Below, one piece after another: positions 1 to 7,330 of a stretch of 7,330 nt of DNA. The translations under genes and the position numbers were made by a program. Origin of the DNA: an uncultured Eubacteriales bacterium (GTDB lineage Bacteria > Bacillota > Clostridia > Oscillospirales > Butyricicoccaceae); assembly GCA_900555855.1 (NCBI GenBank), contig USML01000086.1:1-7330 (forward strand), read 5' to 3'. Under the pieces are notes generated by a model. It did not search any database. It saw only the letters and a list, made by a program, of their open reading frames with translations, and was not told the origin of the DNA. Each line of letters starts with the position of its first letter. Position 1 is the first letter of the stretch.

Positions 1-55
1 TTCAGGTCCATGTGAAAGCAATTTCATGGGGGTTCAAGTCCCTTCATCCGCACCA
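1..55 (+). tRNA. tRNA-Leu (anticodon CAG), 3' part only
   Basis: This is the 3' part of a leucine tRNA reading CUG codons; the 5' half lies before the window. The window opens on the seven-base anticodon loop TTCAGGT, the same loop I recall for E. coli tRNA-Leu(CAG), with anticodon CAG at 3-5. The anticodon stem 3' strand is CCATG (8-12). A long type II variable arm follows, with stem TGAAA/TTTCA around GCAA (13-27). The T stem-loop is GGGGG-TTCAAGT-CCCTT (28-44), the acceptor strand CATCCGC (45-51), then discriminator A52 and an encoded CCA (53-55). The long variable arm allows only Leu, Ser or Tyr in bacteria; discriminator A and the T-arm sequence, very like Bacillus tRNA-Leu, favour Leu over Ser. 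The anticodon call depends on correct placement of the loop at the cut edge. Confidence 0.9.
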
Positions 56-60
56 AACAG

Positions 61-89
61 CACCCTTACGGTTTCGTAAGGGTGTTTTT
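61..89 (+). terminator. Intrinsic terminator after tRNA-Leu
   Basis: A perfect 10-bp stem CACCCTTACG / CGTAAGGGTG (61-70 and 75-84) closes a GTTT loop and is followed at once by TTTTT (85-89). It starts five bases after the CCA of the tRNA, so it should end the tRNA transcript and insulate it from the promoter at 112-140. Confidence 0.93.
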
Positions 90-99
90 GCGTTTTCTT

Positions 100-124
100 G
101 CGGAAACAGCATTGATGTTTCCGC
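100..124. promoter_or_regulatory. Perfect 9-bp inverted repeat over the -35 box (candidate operator)
   Basis: GCGGAAACA (100-108) and TGTTTCCGC (116-124) are perfect reverse complements separated by seven bases. The -35 hexamer (112-117) lies across the spacer and the first bases of the right arm, so a dimeric protein bound here would compete with RNA polymerase. No T-run follows, which argues against a terminator. It does not match the usual catabolite-repression (cre) consensus. The regulator is unknown; an RpiR-family MurR-like repressor would fit the muropeptide theme, but that is only inference. Confidence 0.55.
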
Positions 125-140
125 GGGAATCTGCTATGAT
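112..140 (+). promoter_or_regulatory. Sigma-A extended -10 promoter of the serine hydrolase-anmK operon
   Basis: The -35 box is TTGATG (112-117), the spacer is 17 bp, and the -10 box is TATGAT (135-140), preceded by TGC, which gives an extended -10 element. The predicted transcription start is near 147, leaving an untranslated leader of roughly 38 bases before the ATG at 185. This also rules out the in-frame TTG at 140 as a start codon, because it lies inside the -10 box and upstream of the mRNA. Confidence 0.8.
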
Positions 141-184
141 TGACCCATCCTGATCATTTCAGCATCAAGAAAGGAAGCTTCATC

Positions 185-1345
185 ATGCCGGATTTTTCTG
201 CTTTGGACAAGCATATTCAGGGACTTATCGCGGAGGGCTGCTTTCCCTCCGCCACGCTCTGCGTGTTTCATCATGATCAGCTGGTGAAGGAGGAGGCCTA
301 TGGCAGCCCCGATCCCATCTCCGGGCTGCCTGCCCGGAAGGACACCTGCTACGATATCGCGTCGTTGAGCAAGCTCTTTGCCGGGACGGCCTTCATGGCC
401 CTCTGCGGACAGGGCGTTTTTGATCTGGACGAGCCCATCTGCAAGAGCTTCCCCGCCTTCGCGGGAGAGAAGGAGATCCGCGCCAGCGCCAACGCGCTGC
501 TGCAGGATCAGCCGGACGAGCTGCTGGGCCACTGCGACGGCAGCGTGGTCACTTGGCGCAATGTGCTGGTGCATAATTCCGGCCTGGGCTGGGCGCCGCT
601 GCATCTGCGCTGCAAAACGCCGGAGGAGGCCGTGGACTATATCTGCACCATGCCCTTTGCCTACCGCACCGGCGATACGGTGCTCTATACCGATCTTGGC
701 CTGATCCTCATGGGCGTTGCCATGGAGCGCCGCTGCGGCAAGCCGCTGGACGCGTTGGTGCAGGAGCTGGTGTGCGGGTCGCTGGGGCTGGAGCATACGG
801 GCTATCGCCGGGTGAGCCAGGGCGCAAAGCCGGAAAACACCGCTCCCACCGAGATCTGCAAATACCGGGGCTGCCGGATGCACGGGCTGGTCCATGATGA
901 AAACGCCTATTTCTTCGACGGCGTTGCAGGCCACGCAGGCGTCTTTTCCACGGCGCAGGAGGTGGCCCGGCTGACGCAGAGCTATTTTGAAGCCATTCAG
1001 GGCAAGACCGGCGGCCCGGTCTCCCCGGCGGTGGCGAGAGATATGATCCGCTTCCGCCAGATGAACCGCTGGGACCGGCGGGGCATCATGTGGCAGCTGC
1101 GCATCCTGGATACCGATGCCCATTCCTTCCCGCTGTCCCGGCCCAGCTTTGGTCATACGGGCTTTACCGGGACCTGTACCTGGTGCGATCCGGAACGGGA
1201 GCTTTGCTTCGCCCTGTTGACCAACGATGTTTATAACGGCCGGGAAAACCGCACGCTGGGCGCCCGCCGGAAGGGCATCGTGGAGCAGCTGATCTCTGCC
1301 GTGGATCATGCAGATACCTGCACCCGGGCCGAGGATGTGAAATGA
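185..1345 (+). CDS. Serine hydrolase, beta-lactamase class C fold, AmiE/YbbE-like, cytoplasmic
   Basis: This 386-residue protein belongs to the class C beta-lactamase/penicillin-binding serine hydrolase superfamily. The catalytic SxxK motif is SLSK (S60, K63), the second motif is YTD (168-170), a variant of the usual YxN, and the third is HTG (324-326). The block GLVHDENAYFFDGVAGHAG (234-252) resembles the Bacillus AmiE (YbbE) subgroup, which removes the peptide from N-acetylmuramic acid. There is no signal peptide or membrane segment (N-terminus MPDFSALDKH), so the enzyme should be cytoplasmic, unlike the exported Bacillus protein. The ATG at 185 is preceded by GAAAGGAAG (169-177) at seven bases; the in-frame TTG at 140 lies in the promoter. 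The stop overlaps the anmK start (ATGA), so the two are probably translationally coupled. Inferred role: muropeptide amidase supplying AnmK. An esterase or other peptidase activity cannot be excluded. Confidence 0.85.
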   Translation: MPDFSALDKHIQGLIAEGCFPSATLCVFHHDQLVKEEAYGSPDPISGLPARKDTCYDIASLSKLFAGTAFMALCGQGVFDLDEPICKSFPAFAGEKEIRASANALLQDQPDELLGHCDGSVVTWRNVLVHNSGLGWAPLHLRCKTPEEAVDYICTMPFAYRTGDTVLYTDLGLILMGVAMERRCGKPLDALVQELVCGSLGLEHTGYRRVSQGAKPENTAPTEICKYRGCRMHGLVHDENAYFFDGVAGHAGVFSTAQEVARLTQSYFEAIQGKTGGPVSPAVARDMIRFRQMNRWDRRGIMWQLRILDTDAHSFPLSRPSFGHTGFTGTCTWCDPERELCFALLTNDVYNGRENRTLGARRKGIVEQLISAVDHADTCTRAEDVK

Positions 1346-2508
1346 TCGGCATCGGCCTGATGTGCGGCACCAGCGCCGACAGCATCGACGCCGCCTGCGT
1401 CCGGCTGGAGGGCGCGCCGCCCATGCTGCGCTGGCAGCTGCTGAGCTTTACGACCCATGGGCTGGAGCCGGCCCTGCGGGAGGAGATCTTTCGTGCCTTC
1501 CGGCCGGAGACGGCGACGGTGGACCGGCTGTGCCAGCTGAATTTCACGCTGGGAGAGGCCTTTGCTTCCGCGGCGCTGGAAGCGGCCTCAGCCGCGGGAC
1601 TTTTGCCGGAGCAGGTGGACTTTATCGGCTCCCACGGCCAGACCGTCTGGCACATCCCGCCGGGGAGCGGCATGGGCGTCCCCTCCACGCTGCAGCTGGG
1701 CAGCCCGGCGGTCATCGCCCAGCGCACAGGCGTCACGGTGGTCTCCGATTTCCGCAGCCGGGATATGGCGGCGGGCGGGCAGGGAGCGCCGCTGGTGCCC
1801 TTTGTGGATGCGCTTTTGCTGACGCACCCGGAAAAAAGCCGCGCCGTCCAGAACATCGGCGGCATCGGCAATGTTTCCTGGTTGCCCGCCGGCGGAAAGG
1901 GGCCGCAGCTGGGCTTTGACACGGGCCCGGGCAATATGCTGCTGGACCGGGCCGCCGAGATCCTTACCCAGGGCCGGCTCCATTGCGATCTGGACGGCAG
2001 ACTGGCGCTGGCAGGCCGCGTTCATGCGCCGCTGGTGGAAAAATGGATGGGGGAGGAGCCTTATTTCGTGCAGCGGCCGCCCAAATCCACCGGCCGGGAG
2101 CTGTTTGGCGTGCAGCGCTGCGCCCGGTATCTGGAGGAGATGCAGGACCTTTCCCCGGAGGATATCCTCGCTACGCTGACGGCCTTTACCGCCCGCAGCA
2201 TCGCAGACGCTTACCGGCGCTTTTTGCCGGAGACGCCCGACGAGGTGCTGCTCTGCGGCGGCGGAGCGCGCAATCCCGCCCTGCGGCAGCAGCTGGCGGC
2301 GGAGCTGCCCCAGAGCTTCGTGGGCCGGACGGAGGACGCCGGTCTGCCGGGCGACAGCAAGGAGGCCGTGGCCTTCGCGGTGCTGGGCTATGAGACGCTT
2401 TGCGCCAGACCAGGCAACCTGCCCTCCGCCACCGGCGCAGCCATGCCTGTGGTGCTGGGCAGCATCACGCCGGGAGACGGCGTGGGCCTTGCGCTGACCC
2501 GGGCCTGA
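1342..2508 (+). CDS. anmK: Anhydro-N-acetylmuramic acid kinase
   Basis: AnmK opens the 1,6-anhydro ring of anhydro-N-acetylmuramic acid and phosphorylates it with ATP to MurNAc-6-phosphate, a cytoplasmic step of peptidoglycan recycling. The 388-residue product is close to the usual length of about 370-390. Visible family motifs are GLMCGTSADSID (5-16, phosphate-binding; the family usually has GTSxDGID, so S14 replaces Gly), GSHGQTVWHIP (97-107), VSDFRSRDMAAGGQGAPLVP (134-153), NIGGIGNVSW (171-180), GFDTGPGNMLLD (191-202, with D193 in the place of the catalytic Asp of the E. coli and Pseudomonas enzymes), LLCGGGARNP (303-312) and GDSKEAVAFAVLG (337-349). The start overlaps the upstream stop by 4 bp, and GAGG (1331-1334) lies seven bases before it. 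MurNAc-6-P would normally go to MurQ etherase, which is not in this window. Confidence 0.96.
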   Translation: MIGIGLMCGTSADSIDAACVRLEGAPPMLRWQLLSFTTHGLEPALREEIFRAFRPETATVDRLCQLNFTLGEAFASAALEAASAAGLLPEQVDFIGSHGQTVWHIPPGSGMGVPSTLQLGSPAVIAQRTGVTVVSDFRSRDMAAGGQGAPLVPFVDALLLTHPEKSRAVQNIGGIGNVSWLPAGGKGPQLGFDTGPGNMLLDRAAEILTQGRLHCDLDGRLALAGRVHAPLVEKWMGEEPYFVQRPPKSTGRELFGVQRCARYLEEMQDLSPEDILATLTAFTARSIADAYRRFLPETPDEVLLCGGGARNPALRQQLAAELPQSFVGRTEDAGLPGDSKEAVAFAVLGYETLCARPGNLPSATGAAMPVVLGSITPGDGVGLALTRA

Positions 2509-2556
2509 CGAAAAAAACGCCCGGCGGAAGCAAGCCGCAAAAACACAGAAAAAAAC

Positions 2557-2602
2557 AAGCCCCTCTGTAGGACGAACGCATACAGATGGGCTTTTTCTTT
2601 TT
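2557..2602. terminator. Bidirectional intrinsic terminator between anmK and the activase gene
   Basis: AAGCCC (2557-2562) pairs with GGGCTT (2588-2593) and TCTGTA (2564-2569) with TACAGA (2581-2586), leaving one C/T mismatch and an 11-base loop. On the plus strand TTTTTCTTTTT follows, serving anmK. On the minus strand the complement of 2549-2556 gives a G followed by seven Ts, serving the convergent activase gene, whose stop codon is 22 bp away. One hairpin therefore serves both transcripts. Between the anmK stop and this stem (2509-2556) I see only A-rich sequence and a weak CGGC/GCCG stem. Confidence 0.85.
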
Positions 2603-2614
2603 GCAAAAAACCGG

Positions 2615-3391
2615 TCAGCGCAGCTGTCTGGCGCAGAGCGCCGCACCGATCGCGCCGGCAAAGCGGCCGTCGGGATGGGTCAGCACGGGCTGCCCGATGG
2701 CGGCGGAAAGGGCCTCCGGCAGATAGTCGCACTGGCAGAGCCCGCCGGTCAGGCAGACGGCGGAAAACTGTCCGCCCAGCTTCTGCCGCTGGGAAGCCAC
2801 CTTTTTCACAATGGAATCCACCACGCCGAAGGCGATGTTTTCCCGGGGCTCGCCCTGGCCGATGAGGCTCACCACCTCGGATTCGGCAAACACCGTGCAG
2901 AGCGAGCTGATGGAAACGCCGCTGCCCCGGCGGGCCAGCGCACAAAGCTCCTCCGGGCGGAGCGCCAGCCGGGCCGCCATGATCTCCAGAAACCGGCCCG
3001 TTCCGGCGGAGCATTTGTCGTTCATGAGAAAATCGCAGACGGTGTCGTCCCGGATGCCGATGATCTTGGTGTCCTGCCCGCCGATGTCGAGGACCAGAAG
3101 GTCATGGGCCTGCTGCAGAAAGCAGGCGCCCTTGGCATGGCAGGTGATCTCCGTGACGGCCTTGCCCGCGTAGGGGACGGAGACCCGGCCGTAGCCGGTG
3201 GCAACGCAGTTGGTCCCGCCGGCGGGATAGCCGGCCTCCGCCAGCAGCTGCCGGAGCGCTTCCGCCGTGTCGACGCTGCTCCAGCCGGTGGGCAGGACCT
3301 GCCGCAGCAGGAGCGCGCCGTCCCGCCGCAATACGACGGCCTTGGCGCAGGTGGAGCCAATGTCGATGCCGATGGTGTGATCTGTCTGCAT
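2615..3391 (-). CDS. Acyl-CoA dehydratase activase (BadF/BadG/BcrA/BcrD ATPase family, HgdC-like)
   Basis: This 258-residue protein matches the length of single-domain activators of (R)-2-hydroxyacyl-CoA dehydratases (HgdC, about 260). These homodimers hold one [4Fe-4S] cluster between subunits and use ATP to inject an electron into the dehydratase. Visible ASKHA nucleotide-binding motifs are DIGSTCAK (10-17), DIGGQDTK (102-109) and TGGLCQCDYL (215-224). The cluster cysteines are C127 in NDKCSAGTGRFLE and C165 in SSLCTVFAESE, matching C127 and C166 as I recall them for the Acidaminococcus protein. The start ATG has AAAGGGG upstream (SD core 3402-3406, ten-base gap). It converges on anmK and shares a terminator with it. 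No dehydratase subunits lie within view, so the partner and substrate are unknown: 2-hydroxyglutaryl-, 2-hydroxyisocaproyl-, lactyl- or benzoyl-CoA systems, or an orphan of this broad family, remain possible. Confidence 0.9.
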   Translation of the reverse strand: MQTDHTIGIDIGSTCAKAVVLRRDGALLLRQVLPTGWSSVDTAEALRQLLAEAGYPAGGTNCVATGYGRVSVPYAGKAVTEITCHAKGACFLQQAHDLLVLDIGGQDTKIIGIRDDTVCDFLMNDKCSAGTGRFLEIMAARLALRPEELCALARRGSGVSISSLCTVFAESEVVSLIGQGEPRENIAFGVVDSIVKKVASQRQKLGGQFSAVCLTGGLCQCDYLPEALSAAIGQPVLTHPDGRFAGAIGAALCARQLR

Positions 3392-3416
3392 GGTGCGGCA
3401 GCCCCTTTCGTTGGCT

Positions 3417-3500
3417 TCAAAGCTTCAAAGCAAAACGCCTGCCGGCAAACGACCCGCCGGCAGGCGCAGTGAGAAGAAGGAGTTTCTTTCGGAATTTCAT
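3417..3500 (-). CDS. Possible 27-residue leader peptide with four tandem Leu codons
   Basis: Between the minus-strand promoter and the activase gene a 27-codon frame begins MKFRKKLLLLTAPAGG and ends in TGA, 25 bp before the activase ATG. Residues 7-10 are four leucines in a row encoded CTC CTT CTT CTC, which resembles attenuator peptides such as LeuL. The second half of the frame runs through the terminator-like hairpin (3436-3466), and the stop lies beyond the T-run. A ribosome moving through would therefore prevent the hairpin from forming, while one stalled at the leucine codons would leave it free to form. Against this, no Shine-Dalgarno sequence is visible, and the predicted transcription start is only about five bases before the ATG, so translation would be nearly leaderless. 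A chance frame is quite possible. Confidence 0.35.
   Translation of the reverse strand: MKFRKKLLLLTAPAGGSFAGRRFALKL
3432..3466 (-). terminator. Terminator-like hairpin in the 5' leader of the activase gene
   Basis: On the minus strand an 11-bp perfect stem, CGCCTGCCGGC / GCCGGCAGGCG (3456-3466 and 3436-3446), with a nine-base loop is followed immediately by TTTTGCTTT. No T-run follows on the plus strand, so it points only toward the activase gene. No minus-strand gene is visible between it and the promoter at 3513-3521 apart from the small possible leader frame, so it is a candidate attenuator and not an obvious end-of-operon signal. The T-run leads into an 8-bp tandem repeat (GCTTCAAA twice, 3414-3429 on the plus strand). 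Confidence 0.65.
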
Positions 3501-3512
3501 AAAAGCAAGGCT

Positions 3513-3521
3513 ATTATAGCA
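3513..3521 (-). promoter_or_regulatory. Extended -10 promoter for the activase gene
   Basis: Read on the minus strand this is TGCTATAAT, a perfect TATAAT -10 box with an extended TGn element. The hexamer 17 bp upstream is TGGCGC, a poor -35 box, which is tolerable for an extended -10 promoter. The predicted start is near 3506, giving a leader of about 115 bases that contains the terminator-like hairpin. It is divergent from the rpoB promoters. Confidence 0.65.
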
Positions 3522-3589
3522 TCCTTCTGCCCGCAGCGCCAGCCCTTTGTGCAGATCATTCCGATATCCGTTCAAAGGCGTATATCTTC

Positions 3590-3636
3590 GAAAAAAGCGA
3601 TAATAAACGAAAAAATAAGAAAGAAAAAGGAAAAAA
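3590..3636 (+). promoter_or_regulatory. A-rich tract upstream of the rpoB promoters (UP-element-like)
   Basis: This stretch is almost entirely A and G with repeated runs of four to six A (for example 3591-3596 and 3611-3615), in sharp contrast to the GC-rich surroundings. It ends just before the -35 box at 3640. Such tracts upstream of the -35 box bind the alpha C-terminal domains of RNA polymerase at strong Gram-positive promoters, so an UP-element role is plausible. The flanking 3522-3589 holds nothing else I can name. Confidence 0.45.
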
Positions 3637-3639
3637 GGC

Positions 3640-3668
3640 TTGACTATGGAAAAATATCGGAAGATATT
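3640..3668 (+). promoter_or_regulatory. Candidate upstream promoter P1 of rpoB
   Basis: The -35 box is TTGACT (3640-3645); 17 bp later comes GATATT (3663-3668), which matches TATAAT at four positions. The -10 overlaps a small inverted repeat, AATATC-GGAA-GATATT (3653-3668), which as RNA would form a hairpin with a GGAA tetraloop and as DNA could be a protein site. It is weaker than P2 at 3692-3720, and the -10 assignment is uncertain. Confidence 0.45.
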
Positions 3669-3691
3669 ACGAAAATTTCAGCAAAAAATCG

Positions 3692-3720
3692 TTGACTTCG
3701 CTGAAACAGCATGGTAAAAT
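3692..3720 (+). promoter_or_regulatory. Strong sigma-A promoter P2 of rpoB
   Basis: The -35 box is TTGACT (3692-3697), the spacer is exactly 17 bp, and the -10 box is TAAAAT (3715-3720) preceded by TGG, an extended -10. Each hexamer differs from consensus at one position. The predicted start is near 3727, so the rpoB mRNA would carry an untranslated leader of about 150 bases. This is the best promoter in the window, as expected for an RNA polymerase gene transcribed on its own. Confidence 0.85.
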
Positions 3721-3725
3721 AAAAA

Positions 3726-3747
3726 ACTGTACCAACATGGGTACAGT
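3726..3747. promoter_or_regulatory. 8-bp inverted repeat at the predicted rpoB transcription start
   Basis: ACTGTACC (3726-3733) and GGTACAGT (3740-3747) are perfect reverse complements around a six-base loop. The repeat begins at the predicted +1 of P2. It could be an operator, a 5'-terminal stabilising hairpin, or the stem of a leader attenuator, since TTTTT follows at 3754-3758; however, six bases (GCGCGC) separate stem and T-run, which is poor for intrinsic termination. A second possible stem, GCTTTTTGC (3752-3760) with GCAAAAGGC (3785-3793), would bury that T-run. Confidence 0.5.
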
Positions 3748-3822
3748 GCGCGCTTTTTGCAACTTCAGTATAACGCACTTTGCGGCAAAAGGCAAGAGCA
3801 CCGGACGCGAAACAGACAACTT

Positions 3823-3846
3823 ATCCGGGCGTATCAAACGCCGGAT
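3823..3846 (+). other. Leader hairpin shortly upstream of rpoB
   Basis: ATCCG (3823-3827) pairs with CGGAT (3842-3846) and GCGT (3829-3832) with ACGC (3838-3841), with G3828 bulged and a five-base ATCAA loop: nine base pairs in all. No T-run follows, so it is not a terminator. It ends 33 bases before the rpoB ATG, ahead of the ribosome binding site, and may influence mRNA processing or stability; no function is shown by the sequence alone. Confidence 0.45.
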
Positions 3847-3879
3847 GTTCCAAAATAAAGAAATGGAGTGAGGCAACCG

Positions 3880-7330
<3,451 letters not shown>

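Noticed and set aside
140..184. Upstream TTG start adding 15 residues to the serine hydrolase
   Set aside because: The TTG lies within the -10 box, before the predicted transcription start, and has no Shine-Dalgarno sequence, while the ATG at 185 has a good one.
134..1309. A 391-codon antisense frame across the serine hydrolase gene
   Set aside because: It is a shadow of the plus-strand gene, which has clear catalytic motifs, a ribosome binding site and a promoter. The antisense product has no recognisable motif.
2509..2556. A second hairpin (CGGC/GCCG) after anmK
   Set aside because: Only four base pairs with an eight-base loop and no plus-strand T-run; the hairpin at 2557-2593 is far better.
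3413..3431. Tandem 8-bp repeat GCTTCAAA x2
   Set aside because: Only two copies and low complexity next to the T-run; too short to call a repeat element, so it is noted within the hairpin entry.
3390..3695. A 101-codon plus-strand frame in the activase-rpoB intergenic region
   Set aside because: It starts at the activase start codon, has no ribosome binding site, crosses the hairpin and promoter elements, and its Lys/Arg/Ser-rich tail simply reflects the A-rich tract.

Overview
The window looks like chromosomal DNA from a GC-rich Clostridia bacterium, most likely of the Oscillospirales (Ruminococcaceae/Oscillospiraceae-type gut anaerobes). The reasons are a Gram-positive-type RpoB (no long insert ahead of the [12 protein letters not shown] motif, and a rifampicin-site region close to the Bacillus/Clostridium form), an anaerobe-type iron-sulfur acyl-CoA dehydratase activase, sigma-A promoters and GC-rich codon use. 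The placement is inference from protein character; no database search was possible.

Layout. Positions 1-55 are the 3' part of a tRNA-Leu, cut by the window edge exactly at the anticodon loop (anticodon CAG), followed by an intrinsic terminator (61-89). Next is a clear extended -10 promoter (112-140) whose -35 box lies inside a perfect 9-bp inverted repeat (100-124). It should drive a two-gene operon: a class C beta-lactamase-fold serine hydrolase of the AmiE/YbbE type without signal peptide (185-1345), and anmK, anhydro-N-acetylmuramic acid kinase (1342-2508), which overlap by 4 bp. Together they suggest cytoplasmic recycling of cell-wall muropeptides: the hydrolase may strip peptide from the amino sugar and AnmK phosphorylates the freed anhydro sugar. 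A bidirectional terminator (2557-2602) separates this operon from a convergent minus-strand gene for a BadF/HgdC-type (R)-2-hydroxyacyl-CoA dehydratase activase (2615-3391), which has no visible dehydratase partner.

The 488-bp region between the activase and the divergent rpoB start at 3880 is dense with signals. On the minus strand there is an extended -10 promoter, a 27-codon reading frame with four consecutive leucine codons, and a strong terminator-like hairpin inside that frame, all before the activase start: a possible attenuation leader. On the plus strand an A-rich upstream tract precedes two tandem promoters, a palindrome at the predicted start site of the stronger one, and a hairpin shortly before the ribosome binding site of rpoB.

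rpoB fills 3880 to the end of the window (1150 codons, C-terminus missing). It is not directly preceded by rplJ-rplL, the usual neighbours, and carries an insertion of about 55 residues relative to the Bacillus subtilis protein, shortly before the conserved YDGRTG motif. The strongest candidate for something undescribed is the leucine-codon leader and hairpin ahead of the activase; the rpoB leader and the palindrome over the anmK operon promoter are secondary.
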